Below, piece after piece: positions 8,163-17,908 of a stretch of DNA of 64,000 nucleotides. The notes under the pieces are model-generated. The model was not told the DNA's origin and did not search any database. It saw only the letters and a list, made by a program, of their open reading frames with translations. Position numbers and translations under genes: made by a program. The stretch lies in the NCBI RefSeq assembly GCF_014201905.1, contig NZ_JACHFM010000005.1, positions 186,001 through 250,000 on the forward strand, read 5' to 3'. The number at the start of each line of letters is the position of its first letter. The first letter of the stretch is position 1. Origin of the DNA: Amaricoccus macauensis. Lineage in GTDB: Bacteria > Pseudomonadota > Alphaproteobacteria > Rhodobacterales > Rhodobacteraceae.

Positions 8163-9950
8163 ATGGCCGACACGGGCTCCGTGACCGGGAGGAGGTCCGA
8201 CTGGGGCGCGGAGCCGGTTCCAGGCGGCACCAGCTTCAGGCTCTGGGCGCCGACAGCGCCCCGGGTCACGGTCGAGGCGGACGGCGTGCGACGCCCGATG
8301 CAGGCGACGGGCGGCGGCTGGTTCGAGGCGTTCCTCCCCGTCGCGGCGGGCGCGCGATACCGCTTCCAGCTCGACGACGGCCCGATCGACGATCCCGCGG
8401 CGCGCGCGCTCCCGGACGGTCCCGGTGGTGCGGCGTTGGTGGACGACCCGGCCGCCTTCCGCTGGCAGACTCCGAACTGGCGCGGCCGGCCGTGGGCCGA
8501 AACGGTGATCTCGGAGCTCCACGTCGGCACCTTCACCGACGGCGGCACCTTCCGGGCGGCGATCGGGCGGCTCCCGGCGCTGGCGGAAGCCGGCATCACC
8601 GCGATCGAGCTGATGCCGGTGGCAAGCTTCGCGGGCGCCCGCGGCTGGGGTTACGACGGGGTGCAGCTCTACGCGCCCCACGCGGCCTACGGCACCCCGG
8701 ACGACCTCCGGGCGCTGGTCGATGCCGCGCACGGGCTCGGCCTCATGGTCTTCCTCGATGTGGTCTACAACCACTTCGGGCCAGTGGGAAATCCGCTGCC
8801 ACGTCTGGCGCCGGCATTCTTCCACCCCGAGCGCCACACCCCATGGGGCACCGCCATCGCCTACGAGCGCCCCGAAGTCCGTCGGTTCTTCATCGACAAC
8901 GCCCTCATGTGGCTCCGCGACTACCGCTTCGACGGCCTGCGCTTCGACGCCGTGGACCACATCCGCGACGACGGCTCCGAGGAGGAGATCCTGATTGCGA
9001 TCGCCCGCGAAGTCCGCGCGGCGTTCCCCGGACACCACGTCCACCTGATGACCGAGGACAACCGCAACATCACCCGGCTGCACGCGCGCGGGCCCGACGG
9101 CTCGGCTGGCCTGCACACGGCCGAATGGAACGATGACCTGCACAACGTCGCCCACGTCATCGCCACCGGCGAGACCGAAGGCTACTACACCGACTTCGCC
9201 GAACACCGCTGGGAGAAATACGCCCGCGCGCTCGCCGAGGGCTTCGCCTTTCAGGGGGAGCCGTCGCGCCATGCGGGCGGGGCGGCGCGCGGCGAACCAA
9301 GCGGGCACATGCCGCCGCTCGCCTTCGTCGATTTCCTCCAGAACCACGACCAGATCGGCAACCGGGCGTTTGGCGAGCGGCTGACCACGCTGGCACCCGC
9401 GCCGCTCTACAGGGCGCTCCTCGCGATCCTCCTGCTCTCGCCGCACGTGCCGCTGCTCTTCATGGGCGACGAGTGGGGTGAGCGGCGGCCGTTCGTATTT
9501 TTCACCGACTTCACAGGCGATCTGGCGGATGCGGTGCGCGAGGGCCGGCGCCGGGAATTCGCGGCCTTCGCCGCCTTCAAGGGCGAACACGCGCGGGCAC
9601 ACATCCCCGATCCGAATGACCCTGCGTCCTTCGCGGCCTCCCGCCTCGACTGGGCCGCCCGGGAGGCCGCCGACGGACAGGCATGGCTCCGTTTCATCCG
9701 CGGCCTCCTCGCGATCCGCGCCCGCGAACTGGTGCCGCATCTCGAAGGCGCGCGCGAGGGCGGCCGGGTGATCGAGGCCGCCGACGGTCGCATCGCGGTC
9801 GACTGGCCGCTCGACGGCGCGATCCTGAGGCTCCGGGCGCGTCTGGTACCCGAAGGCGACGATCCCGCACCACCGCCCGGTCGCGTGATCTGGCAGGGCG
9901 GCGCGGAGATCGCCCCCCTTGCCGTCACCGTGACACTGGAGACCGCATGA
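8163..9950 (+). CDS. treZ: Malto-oligosyltrehalose trehalohydrolase
   Basis: A GH13 enzyme that cleaves maltooligosyl-trehalose to release trehalose. The 595-residue protein has an N-terminal beta-sandwich (residues ~15-100) and a catalytic barrel. GLRFDAVDHI holds the nucleophile (D262), LMTEDN the acid/base glutamate (E298) and FLQNHDQIGNRA the transition-state aspartate region. GWGYDGVQLYAPHAAYG is typical of TreZ. GGGG lies just before the ATG. The stop overlaps the treY start (ATGA), so synthesis of the two enzymes is coupled. No treX or glgX debranching gene is in the window. Confidence 0.95.
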   Translation: MADTGSVTGRRSDWGAEPVPGGTSFRLWAPTAPRVTVEADGVRRPMQATGGGWFEAFLPVAAGARYRFQLDDGPIDDPAARALPDGPGGAALVDDPAAFRWQTPNWRGRPWAETVISELHVGTFTDGGTFRAAIGRLPALAEAGITAIELMPVASFAGARGWGYDGVQLYAPHAAYGTPDDLRALVDAAHGLGLMVFLDVVYNHFGPVGNPLPRLAPAFFHPERHTPWGTAIAYERPEVRRFFIDNALMWLRDYRFDGLRFDAVDHIRDDGSEEEILIAIAREVRAAFPGHHVHLMTEDNRNITRLHARGPDGSAGLHTAEWNDDLHNVAHVIATGETEGYYTDFAEHRWEKYARALAEGFAFQGEPSRHAGGAARGEPSGHMPPLAFVDFLQNHDQIGNRAFGERLTTLAPAPLYRALLAILLLSPHVPLLFMGDEWGERRPFVFFTDFTGDLADAVREGRRREFAAFAAFKGEHARAHIPDPNDPASFAASRLDWAAREAADGQAWLRFIRGLLAIRARELVPHLEGAREGGRVIEAADGRIAVDWPLDGAILRLRARLVPEGDDPAPPPGRVIWQGGAEIAPLAVTVTLETA

Positions 9951-12409
9951 CGCCGCGCGCCACCTATCGCCTGCAGTTCGGGCCGGACTTCGGCTTCGCC
10001 GACGCCGCGGCACTCGCGCCCTACCTCAGCGCCCTCGGCGTCAGCCATGTCTACCTCGCCCCGGTCTTCGCCGCCCGGCCGGGCAGCACGCACGGCTACG
10101 ACGTGACCGATCCGGCGGTGCTGAGTCCCGAACTTGGCGGCGAGGCGGGTTTCCGCGCCATGGTCGCCGCCTTCCGCACCGAAGGGCTCGGCATCGTGCT
10201 CGACATCGTGCCGAACCACATGGGCATCGGCGGCGCCGCCAACCACTACTGGCTCGACGTGCTGGCGAACGGGCCGGAGAGCCGGTTCGCGCGCTGGTTT
10301 GACATCGACTGGCAGGCGTGCGGCGGCCGGGTCATCCTGCCCGTGCTCGGCGAAGGCTACGGCGCGGCGCTCACCTCGGGCGCCCTCGACCTCCGGGCGG
10401 ATGGCGACGGCTTCGCGGTCTGGGCACATGATACGCACAAGCTGCCGGTCCGGTCGGAGGACACCGCCGCGATCCGTGAGGCGGGCGTCGGGACATTTCG
10501 CGGTGCTGCGCTCGACGCGCTCATCGCCCGGCAGCACTGGCGCCCGGCGAAGTTCAGTCTCGAACGCGACGGCCTCAACTACCGCCGCTTCTTCGCGATC
10601 AGCGATCTCGCCGGCGTGCGGGTCGAGGACGAGGCAGTGTTCGAGGCGACGCAGGCACTCGCGCTCCGGCTCGTCGACGAGGGTGTGGCTGACGGGCTGC
10701 GGATCGACCACATCGACGGCCTGCGCGACCCGAAGACCTACTTGCACCGCCTGAGGCGAGGCACCAGCCGGCCGTTCTGGCTGCTCGTGGAGAAGATCCT
10801 CGGGCAAGGCGAGACGCTGCCCGCCGACTGGGACGTGGACGGCACCACCGGCTACGAGGTGACGAACCTTCTTGTCGGCCTGCTCGCCGATCCCGCCGGG
10901 AACGACGCCATGACCGAGGCTTACGCCGCCTTCGCCGGCCGGACGGACCCGGTGGAGATCGTGCGGCACGCCAAGCGCGAGATGCTGGAGCGGCTGTTCG
11001 CCTCGGAATTCAGCGCGCTCTCCGGGCGGCTGGCGGCGCTCGCCGCGGCAAGCCTGCGGTTCCGCGACGTCGGCGCCGACAGCGTGAAGGTGGCGCTCGT
11101 CGAGGTGATCGTGGCCCTCGACGTCTATCGCACCTACGCCGACGCGAACGGCCTCTCCGCCAGCGACCGCGAGCGGCTGACACGGGCGGTCGGCGAAGCC
11201 CGACGGGCGGCGGCATGGCTCGAACCCGACGCCTTCAATCTCGTGGAAGCCGCGCTCGGTCTCGACCTCGACACGTTTCCCGGCGCGGAAGCCGAGGTCC
11301 GCGAGGCCGCCGCCCGGGCGCAACAACTGACCGGGCCAGTGATGGCCAAGGGGCTCGAAGACACCGCGCTCTACCGCTACGCCCGTCTCCTTGCGCTGAA
11401 CGAGGTCGGAAGCGAGCCCGGCCGCTTCTCGACCGATGTCGCGGCCTTCCACGCCGCCAACGCCGCCCGGGCGCCCGGCAGCATGCTCACCACCTCGACC
11501 CACGACACCAAGCGCGGCGAGGATGCCCGCGCCCGGATCGCGGCACTGCCCCGGCACGCGGCTGCGTGGGCCGCGCGAGTGCCCGCATGGCACCGCTGCC
11601 TCGCCGACCCGGAGGCGCCGATCGACCCGAACGATGCGTACTTCTTCTACCAGCTCCTGCTCGGGGCGTGGCCGATGGAATGGCGTCCCGGGGTCCGGCG
11701 CGATGGCTGGGAGGCATTCACACAGCGGGTGCGTGCCGCGATGCTGAAATCCGTGCGGGAAGCGGCGGTCAACACGACCTGGGTGAACGGTGATCCCGAC
11801 TACGAGGCGCGCCTCGCGGCCTTCCTGGACCGCGCCCTCGACCCGAGCCCCGGAAACGGCTTTCTCGCGTCGTTCCGCACCTTCGAGGCGGAGATTGCGG
11901 CGGATGGCGCGGCCAACGCACTGATCCAGACGGCGCTGCGCCTGACCCTGCCGGGGGTGCCCGACACCTATCAGGGCGCGGACTGCTGGGAACAGAGCCT
12001 CGTCGATCCCGACAACCGCCGCCCGGTGGATTTCGCCGGCCGCGCGGCGATGCTGGCGGCGCTGCCGCCCGGCCCGGCGGCCTTCCCCAACTGGACCGAC
12101 CCGATGTCGAAACTCGCGCTCACTGCGCGTGTCCTGCGCCTGCGGCGCGATCATCCGGAGCTCTTCGCGGCAGGCGACTATCGCCCGCTCGACCTGCCCG
12201 CGCCCCTCGTCGGGTTCGTCCGCGAGGCGGCGGACGCGCGGCTTCTGGTGGCAGCGTCGCTGCGCCACGGCCCGGCGCAGCGCGGACTTCTGCCGCTGCC
12301 CGAAGGGCGGTGGCGCGAGGTGCTGACCGAGGCGGAAATCGCCGATCCCGCCGCCGGCCACGGCTTCGACATCCTGCCGGTGGCGGTCTTCGTCAGTTCG
12401 TCAGGTTGA
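9947..12409 (+). CDS. treY: Malto-oligosyltrehalose synthase
   Basis: TreY isomerises the reducing-end alpha-1,4 bond of maltooligosaccharides to the alpha,alpha-1,1 bond that TreZ then cuts, giving trehalose from glycogen-type glucan. The 820-residue protein begins with TYRLQFGPDFGFADAAALAPYL, contains the GH13 motifs VLDIVPNHMGI and GLRIDHIDGL, and the C-terminal STHDTKRGEDAR segment. It overlaps treZ by four bases. Its last 17 bases overlap the convergent degP gene on the opposite strand, leaving no room for a terminator between them. Confidence 0.95.
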   Translation: MTPRATYRLQFGPDFGFADAAALAPYLSALGVSHVYLAPVFAARPGSTHGYDVTDPAVLSPELGGEAGFRAMVAAFRTEGLGIVLDIVPNHMGIGGAANHYWLDVLANGPESRFARWFDIDWQACGGRVILPVLGEGYGAALTSGALDLRADGDGFAVWAHDTHKLPVRSEDTAAIREAGVGTFRGAALDALIARQHWRPAKFSLERDGLNYRRFFAISDLAGVRVEDEAVFEATQALALRLVDEGVADGLRIDHIDGLRDPKTYLHRLRRGTSRPFWLLVEKILGQGETLPADWDVDGTTGYEVTNLLVGLLADPAGNDAMTEAYAAFAGRTDPVEIVRHAKREMLERLFASEFSALSGRLAALAAASLRFRDVGADSVKVALVEVIVALDVYRTYADANGLSASDRERLTRAVGEARRAAAWLEPDAFNLVEAALGLDLDTFPGAEAEVREAAARAQQLTGPVMAKGLEDTALYRYARLLALNEVGSEPGRFSTDVAAFHAANAARAPGSMLTTSTHDTKRGEDARARIAALPRHAAAWAARVPAWHRCLADPEAPIDPNDAYFFYQLLLGAWPMEWRPGVRRDGWEAFTQRVRAAMLKSVREAAVNTTWVNGDPDYEARLAAFLDRALDPSPGNGFLASFRTFEAEIAADGAANALIQTALRLTLPGVPDTYQGADCWEQSLVDPDNRRPVDFAGRAAMLAALPPGPAAFPNWTDPMSKLALTARVLRLRRDHPELFAAGDYRPLDLPAPLVGFVREAADARLLVAASLRHGPAQRGLLPLPEGRWREVLTEAEIADPAAGHGFDILPVAVFVSSSG

Positions 12410-13910
12410 TCGCAACAAAGCGCGGCTGTCCGTCGCGACGGACAAGCAACAGGATCGAGTTGCGCCCCGCCTGCTCCGCCGCGTCGATCCGCGCCTGCAT
12501 CTCCTTGGGTGACGCGACCGGCTCCTGTCCGACCTCGGCGATGATGTCGCCCTCGCGCACCCCCTTGGTGAACGCATCCGCGCTGTCCTCGACTCCGGTG
12601 ACGATCAGGCCGGTAACATCACCCGGCAGACTGAACTGCCGGCGCAACTGGTCGTCGAGCACGGCAACCGTCATGCCGAGGATCGCCTGATCCGCCGGCG
12701 CGGCAGCATCGGGCTTCGCGTTGTCAGGCGTCGCGGCGGCTGTGGCGTCTTCCAGAAGCCCGACCTCGACCTTCAGCGTTTCTTCCTTGCCACCGCGGAA
12801 CACGACGACGTCCACCGTCTTGCCGATCTCGGTATCGGCGACAGTGCGCACGAGCTGGCGGGTGTCCTCCACATCGGCATCGCCAAACTTCAGGATCACG
12901 TCGCCCGACTTGATCCCGCCCGCAAGTGCCGGCCCCTCGGGAACATCGGTGACCACCGCTCCCCTCGCCGCCGGCAGGCCCATCGCTTCGGCCATATCCT
13001 CGTCGACGTTCTGGATCCGCACGCCCAGCCAGCCGCGCCGGGTCTCACCGAAGTCCCGGAGTTGATCGACAACGCGCGAGACCACGGCCGACGACATGGC
13101 GAAGCCGATGCCGATCGAGCCACCGTTCGGGCTCAGGATCGCGGTGTTCACCCCGATGACCTTGCCGTTCATGTCAAAGAGCGGCCCACCGGAGTTGCCG
13201 CGGTTGATCGCCGCGTCGGTCTGGATGAAGTCGTCGTAGCTGCCCTGCAGCATGCGGTTCCGCGCCGAAACGATGCCAGCGGAGACCGAGAAGCCCTGAC
13301 CGAGCGGGTTGCCGATCGCCAGCACCCAGTCGCCGACGTGCGCCGCGTCGCTGTCGCCGAATTCGACAAAGGGCAGCGGCTGGTCGCTGTCGACCTTGAG
13401 CAGCGCAATGTCGGTGCGTGCGTCTCGGCCGATGACCCGCGCCTCAAGATCATCACCGTGGAAGAGCTCGATCGAGATCTCGTCGGCGCTGTCGATCACG
13501 TGGTTGTTCGTCACGATGAAGCCGTCCGGCGAGACGATGAAACCGGAGCCGAGCGCGTTCGAGCGCTGCTGCTGGCGCCGGGGGTCGCCGAAATCCCTGA
13601 AGAAGTCTTCGAAGGGCGAACCCGGCGGGATCATCGGCCGAAGGCTGTCGTCCGCCTCGGCGATCGTCGTCGTCGTGGTGATGTTCACCACCGCCGGGCT
13701 CAGCCGGTCGGAAAGCCCCGCAAAGCTCTCGGGAACGAACCGCGGGCCGGGATCGACGCTGAGCGGCGCCTCGCCCTGCATCTGCGGATCCTCGGCCGGC
13801 GGAGTCGGAGCCTGCGCGTCCTGGGCATGGGCCGCCGCCGCGAGCGCGACAGCAGCGACGAGGGCACCGCTGAGCGCGATACGGGGGAAAAACTCGGTCC
13901 GGATTGCCAC
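12393..13910 (-). CDS. degP: Periplasmic serine protease DegP/HtrA (Do family)
   Basis: A periplasmic protease-chaperone that degrades misfolded envelope proteins. The 505-residue precursor has a signal peptide ending near AAAHAQ (residue 30). The trypsin-like domain has a complete triad: H137 in TNNHVID, D167 in TDIALLKVD and S240 in RGNSGGPL. Two PDZ domains follow (~285-375 and ~410-500). A Q-linker (RRQQQRSNA) precedes the catalytic core. It lies downstream of hflKC-DUF2065 on the same strand, an alphaproteobacterial arrangement that groups membrane and periplasmic quality control. Confidence 0.95.
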   Translation of the reverse strand: MAIRTEFFPRIALSGALVAAVALAAAAHAQDAQAPTPPAEDPQMQGEAPLSVDPGPRFVPESFAGLSDRLSPAVVNITTTTTIAEADDSLRPMIPPGSPFEDFFRDFGDPRRQQQRSNALGSGFIVSPDGFIVTNNHVIDSADEISIELFHGDDLEARVIGRDARTDIALLKVDSDQPLPFVEFGDSDAAHVGDWVLAIGNPLGQGFSVSAGIVSARNRMLQGSYDDFIQTDAAINRGNSGGPLFDMNGKVIGVNTAILSPNGGSIGIGFAMSSAVVSRVVDQLRDFGETRRGWLGVRIQNVDEDMAEAMGLPAARGAVVTDVPEGPALAGGIKSGDVILKFGDADVEDTRQLVRTVADTEIGKTVDVVVFRGGKEETLKVEVGLLEDATAAATPDNAKPDAAAPADQAILGMTVAVLDDQLRRQFSLPGDVTGLIVTGVEDSADAFTKGVREGDIIAEVGQEPVASPKEMQARIDAAEQAGRNSILLLVRRDGQPRFVAINLTN

Positions 13911-14030
13911 CTCGGCGCCTCCTCACGTCGGGGATCCACGGTCGGCCGCCGGGATCCGAATAGCCTCGCCTGCCGTCACCGCCGACGGCAAGTCACGCCT
14001 GCGTGCGCGGCCCGGTCGGCAGCGCACGCA

Positions 14031-14053
14031 GAAATTCCGCATGCAAGAATTTC
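14031..14053. promoter_or_regulatory. Inverted repeat between DUF2065 gene and degP
   Basis: GAAATTC and GAATTTC form perfect 7-bp arms around nine bases (14038-14046), at the DUF2065 stop codon and 121 bases upstream of degP. Its AT content stands out. It could be an operator for degP or the base of a transcript-end hairpin; no U-tract follows. Confidence 0.35.
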
Positions 14054-14240
14054 ACGGTCGCATGGCCGCCGCAAGAACGATGCCCACGGTGACCGCGAGC
14101 AGTCCGATCATCCGCCGTTGCTCGGAACTCAGCCGGGCGAGGAAGGCGAGCGCCTCCTCGACCCGGCCGGGCGCCAGTGCCAGCACCAACCCCTCGACGA
14201 TGGCCACGAGGCCCACGCCGAGGAGCAGGTGGCGGATCAT
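14052..14240 (-). CDS. DUF2065 family small membrane protein
   Basis: A 62-residue protein with two hydrophobic segments (LLLGVGLVAIVEGLVLAL and the C-terminal MIGLLAVTVGIVLAAAM) joined by a short polar loop with LSSEQRR. This matches DUF2065, usually found directly after hflC. The start overlaps the hflC stop (ATGA). It is likely an inner-membrane accessory of the HflKC complex, but that is inferred from gene order only. Confidence 0.8.
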   Translation of the reverse strand: MIRHLLLGVGLVAIVEGLVLALAPGRVEEALAFLARLSSEQRRMIGLLAVTVGIVLAAAMRP

Positions 14241-15178
14241 TCTGCCGGAGCCGGGGCCGCCGGGTCGGCGGACGGCGCCGGAGCAGCGGCGGGCGACATG
14301 ACGTCTTGCAGCCGCCGCTGGTGCGGCGAATGCAGATAGCTGAAGAAGGCGCTGTCCGGCTCGATGAGAAGTGTCGAGTTCGCGCCGGTCATCGCCGCCT
14401 TGTAAGCGTCCATCGAGCGGAGGAAGGCGAAGAACTCCGGATCCACGCCATAGCTCTCGGCCAGCACGCGGTTGCGCTCCGCATCCGCCTCGCCCCGGAT
14501 CACCTGGGCGTCGCGGTCGGCCTCGGAGACGGTCTCGAGCGCCGTCCGGTCCGCCTGCGCCCGCAGCCGCTGTGCCGCTTCCTGGCCGCGTGCCCGCTCG
14601 TCCGCCGCCTCGCGCTGACGCTCGGCCTGCATCCGGTCGAAGGTCGCCTTGAGGTTCTGCTCCGGCAGGTCGGCACGCTTCAGGCGCACGTCGATGATCT
14701 CGATGCCAAGGTCACGCGCTTCCTCGATCGCCTTGTCGCGGATGCGGTTCATCAGCCCGACACGGTCGGCCGAAAGCACTGCCTCGGAGCGCACCGCGCC
14801 GAGCGCCTCGCGGACGTTCGCGTTCAGGATCGCCTCGAGCCGCTGGGACGCCGCCTGCATTCCCCCGGCGCCCACCGCGCGGCGGAACTGCGCCACGTCG
14901 GAGATGCGCCAGCGGGCGAAGGCATCGACGATCAGGCGCCGGTCATCGAGCGGCGTCACCTCGAGGGCGTTGGTGTCGAGGCCCTGGATGCGGCTGTCGT
15001 AGTAGACGACGTTCTGGATGAACGGCAGCTTGAAGGCGAGGCCTGGTTGCTCGCGGATGTCGCGCACCTGGCCGAACTGCAGCACCATGGCCTTCTGCCG
15101 CTCGTCCACGGTGAAGACCGAGTTCAGGACGAGAAAGCCGATCGCGACGATGACGCCGATCAGAATGGGGATGCGCAT
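14237..15178 (-). CDS. hflC: FtsH protease modulator HflC
   Basis: HflC is an SPFH/prohibitin-family membrane protein that with HflK forms a cage around FtsH and limits its proteolysis of membrane proteins. The 313 residues have a single N-terminal membrane span (IPILIGVIVAIGFLVLNSVF), the band-7 domain with VDERQKAMVLQFGQ, and a long charged coiled coil near residues 190-250. Its start codon shares one base with the hflK stop (TGATG). The C-terminus is a Pro/Ala-rich tail. Confidence 0.95.
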   Translation of the reverse strand: MRIPILIGVIVAIGFLVLNSVFTVDERQKAMVLQFGQVRDIREQPGLAFKLPFIQNVVYYDSRIQGLDTNALEVTPLDDRRLIVDAFARWRISDVAQFRRAVGAGGMQAASQRLEAILNANVREALGAVRSEAVLSADRVGLMNRIRDKAIEEARDLGIEIIDVRLKRADLPEQNLKATFDRMQAERQREAADERARGQEAAQRLRAQADRTALETVSEADRDAQVIRGEADAERNRVLAESYGVDPEFFAFLRSMDAYKAAMTGANSTLLIEPDSAFFSYLHSPHQRRLQDVMSPAAAPAPSADPAAPAPAE

Positions 15179-16452
15179 CAGTTGGTCCCTCCGACCGGAG
15201 CCGACGAGGTGGCGGCGGACGAAGGCGCGACCGAAGGCGCCGCGAGAGGCGCAGCCGGGGCGGGCCGCAGGGTGTCGAGCGGCAGGTAGGGCAGGACGCC
15301 GTTCGCGCTGCCGCCGGGGGTGTCGAGAAGGAACAGCTTCACGTCGCCGAGCACGCCCTGCATGGTCTCGAGATAGAGCCGTTCGCGCGTCACGTCCGGG
15401 GCCTTCACGTATTCCTCCTGCACCGACTTGAAGCGGGCGGCCTCACCGCTGGCTGCGTTCACCACCTGGGCGCGGTAGCCTTCGGCTTCCTGCAGCTTCT
15501 GCGCCGCGTTACCGCGCGCGGCGGCAAGCGTCTGGTTGGCATAGGCGTCCGCACGGTTCTGCAGGGTCGAGCGCTCCTGCCGGGCGGCCTGCACCTCGCG
15601 GAAGGAATCGATCACCTCCTGCGGCGGGTCGGCCTTGTCGAAGTTCACCCGGACGAGGTTCACGCCGGAGCCGTAGGAGTCGAGCGTCTGCTGGATCAGA
15701 TCCTTCACTTCCTGGCTGATGATGCCACGGTCGCGGTTCAGGATCGGCGCGAGTTGCGAGCGCGAAACAACCTCCCGCATCGCCGATTCCGCCACAGCCT
15801 GGATGGTCGCTTCCGGCTCGGCCAGGTTGAAGAGGAATTCCTTCGGGTCGCGCACGTTCCAGACGACCTGGAAGGTGATGTCGACGATGTTCTCGTCACC
15901 GGTCAGCATCAGGCCTGCCGCAGTGCCGCGAACCGTGCCCGAGCCGATGTCCTCGGTGTTCTCGCGGGTCACCTGGACGATCTCGTGGGTAACGATCGGC
16001 CACGGCGCGAAGTTCAGACCCGGCTGCCCGACGCAGTCGCCACGGCACTCGCCGAAGGTGAGTTCCACCGACTGCTCTTCCGGCCGGACCGTGTAGACCG
16101 ACATGGCAAGCCAGATGGCGACGAGACCGACCGCGCCGATGAGCAGGCCGCGCTTGCCGACACCGGGGCCCCCGGAACGGCCGCCAGGTCCGCCGGAGCG
16201 ACCGCCGCCAGAGCGACCGCCCATGAGGATCTTCAGCTGCTCCTGACCTTTCCGGACGATCTCGTCGAGGTCTGGCACCGGCGGTTGCCCGCGGTTGCCG
16301 CCGCGATCGTTTCCACCGCGATCATTGCCGCGATCGCCGCCACCGCCACCCCAGGGGTCGCGGCCGCCGCCCCGCTTGTCGTCGCCGCCACCGCTGCCAC
16401 CGCCGCTGCCACCACCGCCGCCCCAAGGACCGCCGTTATTGTTGTTGGGCAT
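15178..16452 (-). CDS. hflK: FtsH protease modulator HflK
   Basis: Partner of HflC in the FtsH-regulating membrane complex. The 424-residue protein starts with a cytosolic Gly/Asn/Asp-rich low-complexity region (residues ~1-75, with GNDRGGNDRGGNRG-type repeats). A membrane span near 105-125 (LLIGAVGLVAIWLAMSVY) is followed by the SPFH domain (RPEEQSVELTFGE) and a coiled coil. The ATG at 16452 is chosen because the Gly-rich start is characteristic of HflK and GAGGCGG and AGGAG precede it. The open frame further upstream overlaps gor. Confidence 0.94.
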   Translation of the reverse strand: MPNNNNGGPWGGGGGSGGGSGGGDDKRGGGRDPWGGGGGDRGNDRGGNDRGGNRGQPPVPDLDEIVRKGQEQLKILMGGRSGGGRSGGPGGRSGGPGVGKRGLLIGAVGLVAIWLAMSVYTVRPEEQSVELTFGECRGDCVGQPGLNFAPWPIVTHEIVQVTRENTEDIGSGTVRGTAAGLMLTGDENIVDITFQVVWNVRDPKEFLFNLAEPEATIQAVAESAMREVVSRSQLAPILNRDRGIISQEVKDLIQQTLDSYGSGVNLVRVNFDKADPPQEVIDSFREVQAARQERSTLQNRADAYANQTLAAARGNAAQKLQEAEGYRAQVVNAASGEAARFKSVQEEYVKAPDVTRERLYLETMQGVLGDVKLFLLDTPGGSANGVLPYLPLDTLRPAPAAPLAAPSVAPSSAATSSAPVGGTN

Positions 16453-16552
16453 CCGCCTCGAGACTCCTCTGATTTCCCCCGGCCGAAGGCATGTGACGAC
16501 CGGAGCGCGCGAATTCAACCCTTTGCGAGCAGTCGGCGCGCGCCGATCCGAC

Positions 16553-17899
16553 TTACACCGGCGCGGGGAGGGTGACGAGTTCCTCCGCCGCGGTCGGATG
16601 GACCGCGACAGTGCGGTCGAAATCGGCCTTTGTCGCCCCCATGCCCACCGCCACGGCGGCAAGCTGGATCATTTCGCCGGCGCCATGCCCGACGATGTGG
16701 ACCCCGAGCACCCGCTGGCTGCCGGCCTCGAGCACCAGCTTCATCAGCATCCGCTCGTCCCGATGCGCCAGTACGTTCAGCATCGGCCGGAAGCTGGTGC
16801 GGGCGATCTCCACCGGGCCACGCTCGCGCGCCTGGGCCTCGGTCAGGCCGACGGTGCCGATCTCGGGCTGGGTGAAGACCGCGGTCGCCACCAGGTCATG
16901 GTCGACGCGGGTCGCCTCGGCGGCGAAGACCGTGCGGGCGAATGCCTGCCCCTCGCGGATCGCCACGGGTGTGAGCGCGATACGGTCGGTCACGTCGCCG
17001 ACCGCATAGATCGAGGGGGTGCTCGATTGCGACCAGTCGCCGACCCTGACTTCACCCTTCTTCCCAAGCTGCACGCCCGCCGCTTCGAGCCCGAGGCCCG
17101 CGGTGTTCGGCGCGCGGCCCGTGGCGAAGAGCACCTGATCGACCAGATGGCTCTCGCCGTTGGTGAGCACGACCCGCTTCTCGTCGCCCGCGGCCTCGAT
17201 CCGCTCGATGTCACGGCCGAGCTCGAGCGCCACGCCGCGCGCGCGCATCGCGTCCGCGACATGGGCGCGCACCTCGTCGTCGAAGCCGCGCAGGATCTGC
17301 GGCCCGCGGTAGATCTGGATCACGCGGGTGCCGAGGCCGTTCAGGATCCCCGCGAACTCGCTCGCGATGTAACCGCCGCCGACGATCGCCACCGACCGCG
17401 GCTGCGTGGTGAGCTCGAAAACCTCGTTCGAGGTAATCCCGAGTTCCGCGCCCGGCACGTCGGGCAGCACGGGGCGGCCGCCCGTCGCGATGAGGATATG
17501 GCTCGCCGTTACGTCCCGCCCGTCCGCCAGCCGGATGCGATGGGCATCCACGAGGACGGCGCGGCTGTCATGAAGCGTGACGCCGGCCTTCAGCAACCGG
17601 TCGCGATAGGCGGCCTCGAGGCGGGCGACCTCGGCGTCGCGCGCGGCGCGGAAACGCTCCCAATCGAATCGCGCGCCCTCGATCGTCCAGCCGAAACCGC
17701 GCGCGTCCTCGAAGGCATCGGCAAAAGCCGAGGCGTAGACGAAGAGCTTCTTTGGCACGCAGCCCCTGATCACGCAGGTCCCGCCCATGCGGTACTCCTC
17801 GGCGAGCGCCACCCGGGCGCCGGCCTCGGCCGCAACACGCGCGGCGCGGACCCCACCGGAGCCGCCGCCGATGACGAAGAGGTCGAAATCGAAGGCCAT
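16553..17899 (-). CDS. gor: Glutathione-disulfide reductase
   Basis: A homodimeric flavoprotein that reduces GSSG with NADPH. The 448 residues include the FAD motif GGGSGGVRAA, the redox-active disulfide TCVIRGCVPKK (C42, C47), the NADPH site GGGYIASEFAG followed by arginines in YRGPQILRGFD, and the C-terminal catalytic VHPTAAEE. The VIRGCVPKK form separates it from the two dihydrolipoyl dehydrogenases in the window, which have LNWGCIPTK and LNIGCIPSK. It starts 9 bases after rpiA, with GAGG upstream, so rpiA-gor are probably cotranscribed; both relate to NADPH and pentose phosphate supply. Confidence 0.93.
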   Translation of the reverse strand: MAFDFDLFVIGGGSGGVRAARVAAEAGARVALAEEYRMGGTCVIRGCVPKKLFVYASAFADAFEDARGFGWTIEGARFDWERFRAARDAEVARLEAAYRDRLLKAGVTLHDSRAVLVDAHRIRLADGRDVTASHILIATGGRPVLPDVPGAELGITSNEVFELTTQPRSVAIVGGGYIASEFAGILNGLGTRVIQIYRGPQILRGFDDEVRAHVADAMRARGVALELGRDIERIEAAGDEKRVVLTNGESHLVDQVLFATGRAPNTAGLGLEAAGVQLGKKGEVRVGDWSQSSTPSIYAVGDVTDRIALTPVAIREGQAFARTVFAAEATRVDHDLVATAVFTQPEIGTVGLTEAQARERGPVEIARTSFRPMLNVLAHRDERMLMKLVLEAGSQRVLGVHIVGHGAGEMIQLAAVAVGMGATKADFDRTVAVHPTAAEELVTLPAPV

Positions 17900-17908
17900 T
17901 GCGATGCC

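Noticed and set aside
9407-12361. Long minus-strand frame opposite treZ/treY
   Set aside because: Antisense shadow; the plus strand carries intact GH13 motifs, and the minus translation has no recognisable domain.
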